Source: JAUIAI01 sp049680625 (GTDB lineage Bacteria > Pseudomonadota > Gammaproteobacteria > Burkholderiales > Burkholderiaceae_E). Taken from it: a DNA stretch of 64,000 bases. Below are positions 51,773-59,798 of this stretch, piece after piece. The stretch covers positions 1 to 64,000 of the forward strand of contig JBAUID010000212.1 in assembly GCA_049680625.1 (NCBI GenBank), read 5' to 3'. Below the pieces are notes generated by a model. That model was not told the DNA's origin. It searched no databases and was given only the letters and a program-made list of their open reading frames with translations. A program made the translations under genes and the position numbers. The stretch's first letter is position 1. Each line of letters starts with the position of its first letter.

Positions 51773-52318
51773 TTAGTCATCCGGTTGCACCTCTAGTGCA
51801 ACAAGAATACGTGACACCATGTTGTATGAAGAAATCACGACGATAAATTCGAATATTTGCCGGTTGTCCGGCACAACCGCTCGCGCAGCTTTGAATGTCT
51901 TGTCAGAGACTGATACCGACAAGGTCGACTCCACGACCAGTCTCAGCATTGCTCGTTCGTTGTCGTCAAATGCCGGGTCTGCCAGCGCTTGTTCGGGTGC
52001 GGGCCGCAGCTTGCGCAGGGCAGTCAGCTGATCTTCACGACCGCCTGCGTCTAAATACAGCGGCGCATGGTGTACCCATTCGTATTCGGCCCCATTCAGC
52101 ACGGCAACTGCACACATCGCAAATTCTCCCCACTTTGCCGGCAGTGACAGATCTGAGCGCACCCGACCCATCAGGGAGCCCCAGCCTTGTGCTACTGGTT
52201 CGCTATGTAACAACAGACGATCAAGGGCCCCCAGGTTGCCGCCACGGCGCGCTTTGATCGCTGCGATTAATTCAGATTCACCGGCCTGCGAGTCAGTGAT
52301 ATAGGGGATTCGTGCCAT
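51773..52318 (-). CDS. Carboxymuconolactone decarboxylase-family (AhpD-like) protein
   Basis: 181 residues, all helical. The core WGEFAMCAVAVLNGAEYEWVHHAPLYLDAGG corresponds to the CMD helix pair, but the AhpD Cys-x2-Cys is absent, so peroxidase activity is unlikely. Members include gamma-carboxymuconolactone decarboxylase and several lactone-processing proteins. It lies 47 bases behind the CoA transferase in a leftward operon. The exact reaction is unknown. Confidence 0.8.
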   Translation of the reverse strand: MARIPYITDSQAGESELIAAIKARRGGNLGALDRLLLHSEPVAQGWGSLMGRVRSDLSLPAKWGEFAMCAVAVLNGAEYEWVHHAPLYLDAGGREDQLTALRKLRPAPEQALADPAFDDNERAMLRLVVESTLSVSVSDKTFKAARAVVPDNRQIFEFIVVISSYNMVSRILVALEVQPDD

Positions 52319-52365
52319 GTTTTATTCTCCTCTGGTGGATTGCATCAGCCAAGGGCTCTGACGCC

Positions 52366-53610
52366 TTAGTCGATCGCGCCGGCATCACGTAGTTGGTCGA
52401 TATCATGTTTATCGAAGCCGAACTCAGCCAGTACATCGACGGTATGCTCTCCAATTGCTGGTGCCCGGCCGCCGGTCTGCGGCCCGTCAACGTTTGCCAG
52501 GTAAGTTGCCCCAAGGTACCCGGGGTGGCTGGCGACCGCTGTTTCATCATCCTGCCAGTCGATAATTGGACGGCTTTGTCGGCGGGCAACGCCAAGTGCT
52601 TGTTCAATCGTATTCACATTTTCGACCGACATGCCTGTTGCCCGCAATCTGGGCTCCCAGTATTCAGTTGCTTCGCTGGCCATTGCTTTTTGCACGGCGG
52701 CGTCAATCCGTTTAACCGGTTCTGAGCCCGGAGGGTTGTCGACGTACGAATCCCAATCGCCTGGTGACAAACCAAGGGCCGTAAGCGCGGCCCGTCCGTG
52801 TTTTGCGGTGACAGCACTGGTTGCCAGGTAGCCGTTTTTTGTCTGAAAGGTATTGGCCAGTGGCGAGTGAGCTGGCGATGAGTTGCCGGCGAGTACTGTT
52901 GGTGTGCCGTCGTACAGAAACTTTGTTGTTGCCGAGATTTGCATCAGCAATGCGGTATCCATCATTGCCACATCAACTCGCTGACCGAGACCCGTGCGCT
53001 CGCGCCGCAACAGGGCTGAGGTAATTGCAAACGCAGTATGCAATGCCGTTGGTACATCAACAGCCAAATACCCGGTTCGCACCGGCCCGGACTGTGGGTG
53101 TCCGGTAGTTGACATCATGCCCGAGACTGCCTGAATGCCGCCATCGTAAGCGGATTGCGGGGCCAGCGGTCCATTCTGGCCAAAGCCTGAAACCGAGCAA
53201 TAGACAATGTCTTTGCGCAATCCCCGAATCGTGTCGTAGTCCAGACCTAATCTTTTAGCAACCCCGGGGCGAAAGTTCTCGACAAGTACGTCGCACTGGC
53301 TGGCGAGCCGTTTAATCGCCGCCACACCGGCCGCCGTTTTGAGGTCAATACATAAAGAGCGCTTCCCGCGGTTAGCGGCTACAAAGGATGGAGAGTCGTC
53401 ATCGCGAGCCTGGCCGGGCGTCTTAAACAGTTTTCTCATCTGGTCGCCAGTGCGCGATTCGACCTTGATCACCTGCGCACCAGAGTTTGCTAATAGCTGG
53501 ACAGCCAGCGGGCCAGAGATGACCTGGGTAAAATCAAGAATCTTGTAGCCGTGAAACGGTGACTGGTTGGATTGATCGGCGGTAATGGGCTTTGCGTCTT
53601 TTTTGGTCAC
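52366..53610 (-). CDS. CaiB/BaiF-family (class III) CoA transferase
   Basis: 414 residues. N-terminal GYKILDFTQVISGPLAVQLLANSGAQVIKVESRTGDQMR, ENFRPGVAKRLGLDYD, and VDVAMMDTALL, whose preceding region holds the catalytic Asp of the family. The reaction moves CoA between carboxylates, for example succinyl-CoA to a catabolic acid. It is the first gene of a CoA transferase, CMD, LLM leftward operon, which suggests activation and oxidation of a carboxylic acid. Confidence 0.92.
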   Translation of the reverse strand: MTKKDAKPITADQSNQSPFHGYKILDFTQVISGPLAVQLLANSGAQVIKVESRTGDQMRKLFKTPGQARDDDSPSFVAANRGKRSLCIDLKTAAGVAAIKRLASQCDVLVENFRPGVAKRLGLDYDTIRGLRKDIVYCSVSGFGQNGPLAPQSAYDGGIQAVSGMMSTTGHPQSGPVRTGYLAVDVPTALHTAFAITSALLRRERTGLGQRVDVAMMDTALLMQISATTKFLYDGTPTVLAGNSSPAHSPLANTFQTKNGYLATSAVTAKHGRAALTALGLSPGDWDSYVDNPPGSEPVKRIDAAVQKAMASEATEYWEPRLRATGMSVENVNTIEQALGVARRQSRPIIDWQDDETAVASHPGYLGATYLANVDGPQTGGRAPAIGEHTVDVLAEFGFDKHDIDQLRDAGAID

Positions 53611-53634
53611 AACAGTAGGTCTCTGGGCGGTTTT

Positions 53635-53672
53635 TCGTCAGGGAATTTCGTCAGGGAATTTCGTCAGGGATT
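53635..53672 (+). repeat. Three tandem copies of a 13-base unit
   Basis: TCGTCAGGGAATT twice, then TCGTCAGGGATTA, run directly in the spacer upstream of the CoA transferase start codon and 190 bases before the molybdenum hydroxylase operon. There is no hairpin. Confidence 0.85.
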
Positions 53673-53860
53673 AACATGAGGCTGCGGGCTCAGTTTACCG
53701 GGTTCACAACCATGGATTGGCCTGGCCTTGCCTCACTGGGCCCACTGTGTCATAAACAAGCAGTTCCGCAACAACTTAATACCAGAGTCAAGTCCCAAGT
53801 CCGAAGTCCTTTTTTCCAAGGTACCTGGGGCCGGAGTCTCTGAACAGGAGGAAGACAAGT

Positions 53861-54724
53861 ATGCAGTATCACTGTCCTGACACAATCGATTCGGCGGTAA
53901 GCGCTTTAGCGGCTGCTGCCGGAAAAGGCCGAATACTGGCCGGCGGCACCGACTTGCTGGTTCAATTGCGCAGCGGCCGGGTGAATCCGGAACAAGTGAT
54001 CGATGTAAAAAAGATTGCTGAAATGCGGTCGGTCTCTACTGATGGCGATGGGGTTTGTGTCGGGGCGGCAGTCAGTGGTGCCGAACTAAGTGAACGCCCT
54101 GATGTTGTAGCGCAGTGGCCCGGTGTTGTCGAAGCATTCGACTTAATCGGCTCAACCCAAATTCAGGGTCGGGCAACCCTTGGTGGCAATTTGTGTAATG
54201 CGTCGCCGGCGGCTGACAGCGTTCCAGCACTCATCGCGGCCGGAGCGATTTGCATTGTCGCTGGCCCGGCAGGCAGGCGAGAGGTGTTGGTAGAAGATAT
54301 CGTGACTGGTCCGGGGAAAACATCTCTTGCAGTGGGTGAGATAGTGGTGTCTTTTAAGTTGCCGCGACGAAGCCCGCGTTCCGGCGATGCCTACTTGCGG
54401 TTTATTCCGCGAACCGAAATGGACATCGCCGTGGTCGGTGCCGGTGTTAATCTGACGGTTGATGCTCAGGGCGTTTGTACTGCAGCCCGAGTTGGCCTGG
54501 GCGCGGTTGCTCCACGACCGTTGTTGGTTGATGCCGCTGCCACGGCATTAATTGGCAGCTCACTGGATGCCGGCGCACTGAAAAATGCCGCAGCCGCAGC
54601 CAGCGCTGCCTGCAGCCCAATTGATGATAAACGCGGCACTGTTGCGTTTCGTACCGAAGTGGCCGGTGTGCTGGTTCGGCGCGCCATTGTTATTGCAGCT
54701 CAACGTGCGGGAGTCAGCTTATGA
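53861..54724 (+). CDS. FAD-binding medium subunit of a molybdenum hydroxylase (CoxM/XdhB type)
   Basis: 287 residues. FAD motifs AGGTDLLVQLRSG near residue 27 and TLGGNLCNASPAADSVPAL near 107, with the CO_deh_flav_C domain at the end. It passes electrons from the 2Fe-2S subunit to FAD and a final acceptor. AGGAGGAAGACAAGT precedes the ATG. The gene overlaps the next by four bases (ATGA). Confidence 0.93.
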   Translation: MQYHCPDTIDSAVSALAAAAGKGRILAGGTDLLVQLRSGRVNPEQVIDVKKIAEMRSVSTDGDGVCVGAAVSGAELSERPDVVAQWPGVVEAFDLIGSTQIQGRATLGGNLCNASPAADSVPALIAAGAICIVAGPAGRREVLVEDIVTGPGKTSLAVGEIVVSFKLPRRSPRSGDAYLRFIPRTEMDIAVVGAGVNLTVDAQGVCTAARVGLGAVAPRPLLVDAAATALIGSSLDAGALKNAAAAASAACSPIDDKRGTVAFRTEVAGVLVRRAIVIAAQRAGVSL

Positions 54725-55200
54725 GCAAACATCACATCACAACATCGATCAATGGTGAGCCGGTTGAGTTTTTGTGTGAAACCGAACAGACTTTGCTGGA
54801 TGTCCTGCGCGATGAACTCGCGATGACCGGCAGTAAAGAAGGTTGTAGTTCGGGCGATTGTGGTGCCTGCAGTGTGCAGATGGATGGCCGGCTCGTGTGT
54901 TCCTGCCTCGTGTTAGGTGTTGAGGCCGAGGGGCACGAAATAACAACAATCGAGGGTATGGCGAGTGGTGAAACCTTACACCCGTTACAGCAAAAATTTC
55001 TCGAGCATGCGGCCCTTCAGTGTGGCGTGTGCACTCCCGGCTTCCTGGTAGCGGCAAAAGCGCTGCTGGAAAAACACCCTGACCCTACTGAAACTGAAGT
55101 TCGGTACTGGCTGGCCGGTAACCTGTGCCGTTGTACCGGATACGACAAAATTGTCCGCGCCGTTATGGACGCGGCTGCTGACATGCGAAGCGGAGCTTAA
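54721..55200 (+). CDS. 2Fe-2S small subunit of a molybdenum hydroxylase (CoxS/XdhA type)
   Basis: 159 residues, with a plant-ferredoxin-type cluster (CSSGDCGACSVQMDG, with a further Cys in RLVCSC) and a C-terminal helical cluster domain (QCGVCTPGF, CRCTGYDKI). Both cysteine sets are complete. It relays electrons between the Mo centre and FAD. It is coupled to the subunit before it and lies three bases before the large subunit. Confidence 0.95.
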   Translation: MSKHHITTSINGEPVEFLCETEQTLLDVLRDELAMTGSKEGCSSGDCGACSVQMDGRLVCSCLVLGVEAEGHEITTIEGMASGETLHPLQQKFLEHAALQCGVCTPGFLVAAKALLEKHPDPTETEVRYWLAGNLCRCTGYDKIVRAVMDAAADMRSGA

Positions 55201-55203
55201 GTC

Positions 55204-57477
55204 ATGGATGACCGAGTAAAACAAAACCAGGAACTACGGTGGGTTGGTACCCGCCCGGTGCGACCGGACGGTGTGGAGAAGGTGACCGGCCGCGCCAAAT
55301 TTGGTGCCGACTACAACCTGCCCGGTATGTTGTATGCAAAAATTCTGCGTAGCCCGCATGCTCATGCGCGCATCGTTTCCATTGATACCAGTCGCGCCCA
55401 GGCATTGGCCGGCGTGAAGGCGGTGGTTTGCGGCCGGGATTTCCCTGATATTCCGTCAGAGGAAGCTTTCGAAGGAGAGGGACCAGTTAACTTTCGTCAT
55501 CTCGCACACAACTTTATTGCTCGCGAAAAAGTTTTGTACGACGGCCATGCGGTGGCCGCAGTCGCGGCAACCAGCAATGCCATTGCCCTGCAGGCACTGT
55601 CGCTGATTGATGTGGAATATGAAGTGTTGCCCCACGTTATCGACGTGCGGGCAGCCATGGCCCCAGACGCGCCGTTACTGCATGACGATTTATTCACCGA
55701 AGGGGTAACGCCCAGGCCGGAGAAAGCGAGCAATATTGCCAAGCAGGTAATGTTTGGCCACGGCGATCCGGAAGTCGGTTTTGCGCAAGCGGACATCGTG
55801 ATCGAGCGCGAATTTACGACTGAGCCCGTGCACCAGGGATATATCGAACCACATGCCTGTCTGGCTGCGGTTGATGAATCAGGCCAGTGCCAGGTATGGG
55901 CATCAAGCCAGGGTCACTTCATGATTCGCGGGTTTTGCGCGAAGCTACTGGGTATGGAGATCGCGCGTATAAAGGTGACTCCGGCCGAAATTGGTGGCGG
56001 CTTTGGTGGTAAAACTCTGGTTTATATCGAACCGGTTGCGATACGGTTGGCCCAGATCAGTGGCCGGCCGGTTCGCCTGGTGATGAGTCGTGAAGAGGTT
56101 TTCCGGGGCAGCGGACCAACTTCGGGATCGCATACAACCGTCAAGATCGGTGCGATGAAGAGCGGCAAGCTGGTAGCCGGGCTTGCTGAAATGAAATTAC
56201 AGGCTGGTGCGTTTCCCGGGTCTCCTTGTGGCCCGGCCGCAATGACGGCTTTTGCGCCCTACGATATTGAACATGTTAAAGCCATTGGCATTGACGTTGT
56301 TGTGAACCGCCCCAAGGTTGCGGCCTATCGTGCACCGGGGGCACCGTTGTCAGAATATCCCGTCGAATGCGTAATGGACGAAATGGCCGGCCTGCTCAAG
56401 CTTGACCCGGTTGAGTTTCGATTGATGAACGCTGCTCGTGAGAACACCGTATCGAGTTATGGTCCGACATTCAAGAAAATTGGCTACGTTGAGACCTTGG
56501 AAGCTGTGAAAAACCATCCGCACTATTTAGCCCCGCTGGGCCCGAACCAGGGCCGGGGGGTTGCGTCGGGTTTCTGGTTCAACATCGGTGGCGAATCAAC
56601 TGCTACGGTTAATGTCAACGAAGACGGCAGCGTCTCTCTGATTATTGGTAGTCCTGATATTGGTGGGTCACGGGCATCGCTGGCCATGATGACGGCAGAA
56701 ACTCTTGGCATCGAGCTAGACCAGGTTCGACCGATGATTGCGGATACCAGTGCCATTGGTTACACCTTTCTGACTGGTGGATCCCGGGTGACGTTTGCTA
56801 CCGGTATGGCCGCTGTGGAAGCTGCGCGGGCGGCAATTTCTGACTTGTGCAATCGTGCCGCGAAACTTTGGGACATCGATCCGGACGATGTTGAGTGGAG
56901 AGACGGTCGTGCATACGCTGTGGGTGGGAGCAACAGCGAGCTTGAGTCGCTGTCGCTGGCTGACATCGCTTCTCAGTCGGCCAAGACGGGTGGCCCGATC
57001 ACTGGCAATGTGGCTCTTAATGCCCAGGGGGCAGGCCCCGGTTTTGGCAGCCACATCTGCGATGTTGAGGTTGACCCTGAAACAGGCCGGGTAAGCGTCG
57101 TGCGATATACGGCCGTTCAAGATGCCGGTCGGGCAATTCATCCGAGTTACGTCGAAGGCCAAATCCAGGGTGGGGTTGCCCAGGGTATTGGCTGGGCTTT
57201 GAATGAAGAATATATTTACGACAAAAACGGACGCCTTGAAAACCCGGGCTTTCTTGACTATCGAATACCTGTCTGTTCCGACCTGCCGATGATTGATACA
57301 GTGATCGTTGAAGTGAACAATCCGAATCATCCGTTTGGCGTTCGCGGCGTTGGTGAGGTACCGATAATCCCGCCGCTGGCTGCCGTAGCCAATGCTGTTT
57401 ATCAGGCCACCGGTAAACGGATGAACAGCCTGCCGATGTCGCCGCCAAAAATTCTAGCTGCACTCAAGGCGGAATAA
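55204..57477 (+). CDS. Molybdopterin large subunit of a xanthine dehydrogenase-family hydroxylase
   Basis: 757 residues. Entry ALDH-like a/b hammerhead domain (VTGRAKFGADYNLPGMLYAKILRSPHAHA) then the Mo domain with GGGFGGK, AYRAPGAPLSEYP and, near the end, RGVGEVPIIPPL, whose Glu is the catalytic base. The active-site loop AYRAPGA differs from both CO dehydrogenase forms (AYRCSFR and AYRGAGR), so this is a hydroxylase for an aromatic, heterocyclic or aldehyde substrate. It is cytoplasmic, with no signal. A MoaD-like protein follows nine bases later. Confidence 0.93.
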   Translation: MDDRVKQNQELRWVGTRPVRPDGVEKVTGRAKFGADYNLPGMLYAKILRSPHAHARIVSIDTSRAQALAGVKAVVCGRDFPDIPSEEAFEGEGPVNFRHLAHNFIAREKVLYDGHAVAAVAATSNAIALQALSLIDVEYEVLPHVIDVRAAMAPDAPLLHDDLFTEGVTPRPEKASNIAKQVMFGHGDPEVGFAQADIVIEREFTTEPVHQGYIEPHACLAAVDESGQCQVWASSQGHFMIRGFCAKLLGMEIARIKVTPAEIGGGFGGKTLVYIEPVAIRLAQISGRPVRLVMSREEVFRGSGPTSGSHTTVKIGAMKSGKLVAGLAEMKLQAGAFPGSPCGPAAMTAFAPYDIEHVKAIGIDVVVNRPKVAAYRAPGAPLSEYPVECVMDEMAGLLKLDPVEFRLMNAARENTVSSYGPTFKKIGYVETLEAVKNHPHYLAPLGPNQGRGVASGFWFNIGGESTATVNVNEDGSVSLIIGSPDIGGSRASLAMMTAETLGIELDQVRPMIADTSAIGYTFLTGGSRVTFATGMAAVEAARAAISDLCNRAAKLWDIDPDDVEWRDGRAYAVGGSNSELESLSLADIASQSAKTGGPITGNVALNAQGAGPGFGSHICDVEVDPETGRVSVVRYTAVQDAGRAIHPSYVEGQIQGGVAQGIGWALNEEYIYDKNGRLENPGFLDYRIPVCSDLPMIDTVIVEVNNPNHPFGVRGVGEVPIIPPLAAVANAVYQATGKRMNSLPMSPPKILAALKAE

Positions 57478-57485
57478 CCCACAAA

Positions 57486-57734
57486 ATGCCGTGTGTGGTC
57501 TTAACCCAGGATCTCGCCGACCGTTTCTCGGGCGGCGAGACCAAGTTGTTTGTTGACGCGGCAAATTTCCGCGCCTTACTGCGACTTCTGAATGAGCAGT
57601 TTCCGGGCCTGGGTACCGAGATTGATCGTAGCCAGGGGGTTGCCATAGATGGTGAGTTTTACCAGGACCCACATGCTCAGTTGCTCAGCGAAAATGCCGA
57701 GGTTTTTATCTTGCCAAAGATTGCTGGCGGCTAA
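57486..57734 (+). CDS. MoaD/ThiS-family sulfur-carrier protein
   Basis: 82 residues of a beta-grasp fold ending in the required Gly-Gly (KIAGG). Middle segments RALLRLLNEQFPGLG and AEVFILPKIAGG are typical of MoaD-like proteins. The C-terminal Gly is normally thiocarboxylated and donates sulfur, here perhaps to molybdopterin. It directly follows the Mo hydroxylase subunits (eight-base gap) and no MoaE is present, so it may be a dedicated paralogue rather than the cell's main MoaD. Confidence 0.85.
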   Translation: MPCVVLTQDLADRFSGGETKLFVDAANFRALLRLLNEQFPGLGTEIDRSQGVAIDGEFYQDPHAQLLSENAEVFILPKIAGG

Positions 57735-57752
57735 TTAAGCAATAACATTCAG

Positions 57753-58634
57753 CTATAACAGTTGCAGTCCTTGCAATGCGGTGCGCACCTGAAGTTTTTG
57801 TGCCTCGGTCGCCGGGGAGGTTGGCCGCCGAGCAAAGCCGGCATCAAGCCCCTGGAGCTGTTGTGCGTATTTCACCAGTGACGGCATATTGTCCACACCA
57901 ATGGCATCCCAAAGCGGCATCAGGCGTTCATGGAGATCGAGGCCGGCTTTCCAGTCCTGTTGAACTACTGCATCCCACAACTTCACTGATGGACCGGGGG
58001 CCGCTGTCAAGATGGCGGCAATTGCTCCAGGGGCTCCGAGTTGATAAGACGAATACAACATGGCGTCAACGGCGCTGAAGATCAGGTTTTGGGGTCTCGC
58101 ACGGCGCACCAGGTCGGCAAACAACTTCATATCACCCGCGCTTTGTTTGACTCCTAGGACACCGGGTACCTCATCCATGATCCGCAACAACAGATCTGGT
58201 GACAAGTAACACCACGGGACAACGTTATAGATAAGAATCGGGACATTACAAGCCTGGTGGATCTCTTGAAAGTGACGAACCATGGCGTCATCATCGGGCT
58301 TAAACAAATAGTGGGGTGGGGTGATTTGCAGGGCCGCCACCCCTAGTTGACTAACGGCTTGCCCGCGCTGAATCACCTGGGCAGTTGAACTGGCAATGAT
58401 GCCGGCAACCAGAGGTACCCGATTGTCAATAGCCCGTGAGGTTGCCTGCATCAATTCGAGGTATTCGTCACCGTCAAGTACATGGCCTTCTCCCGTACTG
58501 CCTCCGGCAGCCAGGCCATGGACGCCGTTTGCAAGCAGCCAGTCGACTTGTGGCTTAACCAGTGCAAAGTTGATGTCACCACCCTCGGTAAACGGCGTGG
58601 TAAAAGGGGCGATGATGCCCTTCAGTTGCGTCAT
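57753..58634 (-). CDS. Dihydrodipicolinate synthase-family aldolase/dehydratase
   Basis: 293 residues of the DHDPS/NAL barrel. GGSTGEGHVLDGDEYLEL gives the substrate carboxylate-binding loop and PILIYNVVP the Tyr; GVKQSAGD holds the Schiff-base Lys. The spread of substrates in this family (aspartate semialdehyde, sialic acid, 2-keto-3-deoxy sugars, 5-dehydro-4-deoxyglucarate) prevents assignment. It is a likely catabolic member because lysine-synthesis DapA has a different gene setting. A terminator lies upstream, so it is transcribed separately from the IclR gene. Confidence 0.85.
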   Translation of the reverse strand: MTQLKGIIAPFTTPFTEGGDINFALVKPQVDWLLANGVHGLAAGGSTGEGHVLDGDEYLELMQATSRAIDNRVPLVAGIIASSTAQVIQRGQAVSQLGVAALQITPPHYLFKPDDDAMVRHFQEIHQACNVPILIYNVVPWCYLSPDLLLRIMDEVPGVLGVKQSAGDMKLFADLVRRARPQNLIFSAVDAMLYSSYQLGAPGAIAAILTAAPGPSVKLWDAVVQQDWKAGLDLHERLMPLWDAIGVDNMPSLVKYAQQLQGLDAGFARRPTSPATEAQKLQVRTALQGLQLL

Positions 58635-58651
58635 AGCAGTCTCCTTGTTGT

Positions 58652-58683
58652 AAAAAAAGCCAGCCAGTTGGTTGCCGGCTGGC
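58652..58683 (-). terminator. Rho-independent terminator of the IclR gene
   Basis: On the minus strand GCCAGCC and GGCTGGC form a seven-base stem around an eleven-base loop and are followed by seven T's. It lies between the IclR stop codon and the aldolase start. Confidence 0.82.
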
Positions 58684-58737
58684 CTTGTTTTGTTGCTGCG
58701 TCATCGCGTTGCCGCAAATCAGATCAAACGTCGAAAC

Positions 58738-59508
58738 CTAAACTGACGGTGCAGTGCGTGAGGCCTGGCGGCTGACGATAGCCATGTCGCTGGCCAAGGC
58801 GTTAACCGCCGATTCGGAAACCTGATCATCCAGCACAATTGCGCTGATAGCCAGGAAGGGGCGGGCATCGGAATCGAAGACTGGCACCGACACCGTGGTT
58901 ATTCCCTTGGTCAGGTGGCCTGAGTCGACTGCGAAACCCTTCTTGCGTACGGCCTTCAGTTCGTCGAGCCATTCATCAGCCCCCATCGGCTGGGCAAGAC
59001 GAATGCTGCCGAACTGCTCGCGTAACTCAGCTTCGGGCTTGTCAGAGTAAGCAGCGAAGCAACGACCCATTGCGCCGGCAAATACGGGCAGGCGCTGGCC
59101 AATTCTCATCGATACGCGTACGGTTGAATCTTCCGGCTCGGCGCTGTCAACCAGAAGGACGCGTTCGTCATCAATGCGCTGCCATTGATGCATCGCTACG
59201 GAATATTGCTTGGCCAGACGCTCCAGCTCGGGATGCAACTTGCGGATATGGCTTTCTCGGTCCATTGCCCCCTGGGCGAAAGCAACAATGCCCAGGGAAA
59301 TGGTGTAGGTCTTGGTCTGGGTGTTGAAATTCACCAAGCCTTCGTAAACGAGGGTTCGCAGCAGGTTGAAGCAGGTGGATGGATTCAGCGAAAGGTCACG
59401 GGCGACCCTGGTGACGCCAACTGGGGTCGGGGTTTGCTGCAGGTAGCGCAAAATTGACAGGCCGTTGACGAGTGCTCCAACGACTTTATCCGGGACTGGG
59501 CGCGGCAT
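58738..59508 (-). CDS. IclR-family transcriptional regulator
   Basis: 256 residues. Winged-helix HTH at the N-terminus (LSILRYLQQTPTPVGVTRVARDLSLNPSTCFNLLRTLVYEGLV) and the IclR effector-binding domain after about residue 80. IclR proteins repress or activate catabolic operons and respond to an organic acid. The nearest candidates are the adjacent aldolase and the molybdenum hydroxylase operon just beyond it. It probably regulates itself from the palindrome about 105 bases upstream. Confidence 0.9.
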   Translation of the reverse strand: MPRPVPDKVVGALVNGLSILRYLQQTPTPVGVTRVARDLSLNPSTCFNLLRTLVYEGLVNFNTQTKTYTISLGIVAFAQGAMDRESHIRKLHPELERLAKQYSVAMHQWQRIDDERVLLVDSAEPEDSTVRVSMRIGQRLPVFAGAMGRCFAAYSDKPEAELREQFGSIRLAQPMGADEWLDELKAVRKKGFAVDSGHLTKGITTVSVPVFDSDARPFLAISAIVLDDQVSESAVNALASDMAIVSRQASRTAPSV

Positions 59509-59612
59509 TTGTGTCTCCTCTCTCTGTGTGATTAATTCTTGTGAAAGAAAAGATTACTCCAGTCAGAATTGATTAGTCCAGATATTCGGAAAAAACATCC
59601 TATATGTGATGA

Positions 59613-59631
59613 ATTGTCTAAAAACGACAAT
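59613..59631. promoter_or_regulatory. Candidate IclR operator
   Basis: ATTGTC and GACAAT form a perfect inverted repeat with a seven-base spacer, about 105 bases before the IclR start. A second small palindrome, GTAAATTAC, follows at 59638-59646. IclR regulators usually bind such palindromes near their own promoters. Confidence 0.45.
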
Positions 59632-59736
59632 AGGTTTGTAAATTACGACATTTCACGAAAACAGGTTAAAAAGCCAGAAAAATTTCCCACATTGTGTGTA
59701 CCCCGCCGATGCTGACTATCGTTACGGTTGTTCGGC

Positions 59737-59773
59737 AAAAAAAACCGCAAGGCTACCGGCGGCAGCCTCGCGG
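59737..59773 (-). terminator. Rho-independent terminator of the DegQ/DegP gene
   Basis: On the minus strand CCGCGAGGCT and AGCCTTGCGG form a ten-base stem (one G-U), with a nine-base loop, followed by eight T's. It lies 26 bases after the protease stop codon. Confidence 0.88.
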
Positions 59774-59798
59774 GACATCCAGGGGGAGTGGGGTAAAT

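Noticed and set aside
56716..57330. A 204-codon antisense frame in the molybdenum hydroxylase large subunit
   Set aside because: Antisense to the conserved Mo-binding region; explained by codon bias of the real gene.
55204..57477. Carbon monoxide dehydrogenase large subunit
   Set aside because: The active-site loop is AYRAPGA, not AYRCSFR or AYRGAGR, so CO oxidation is not supported.
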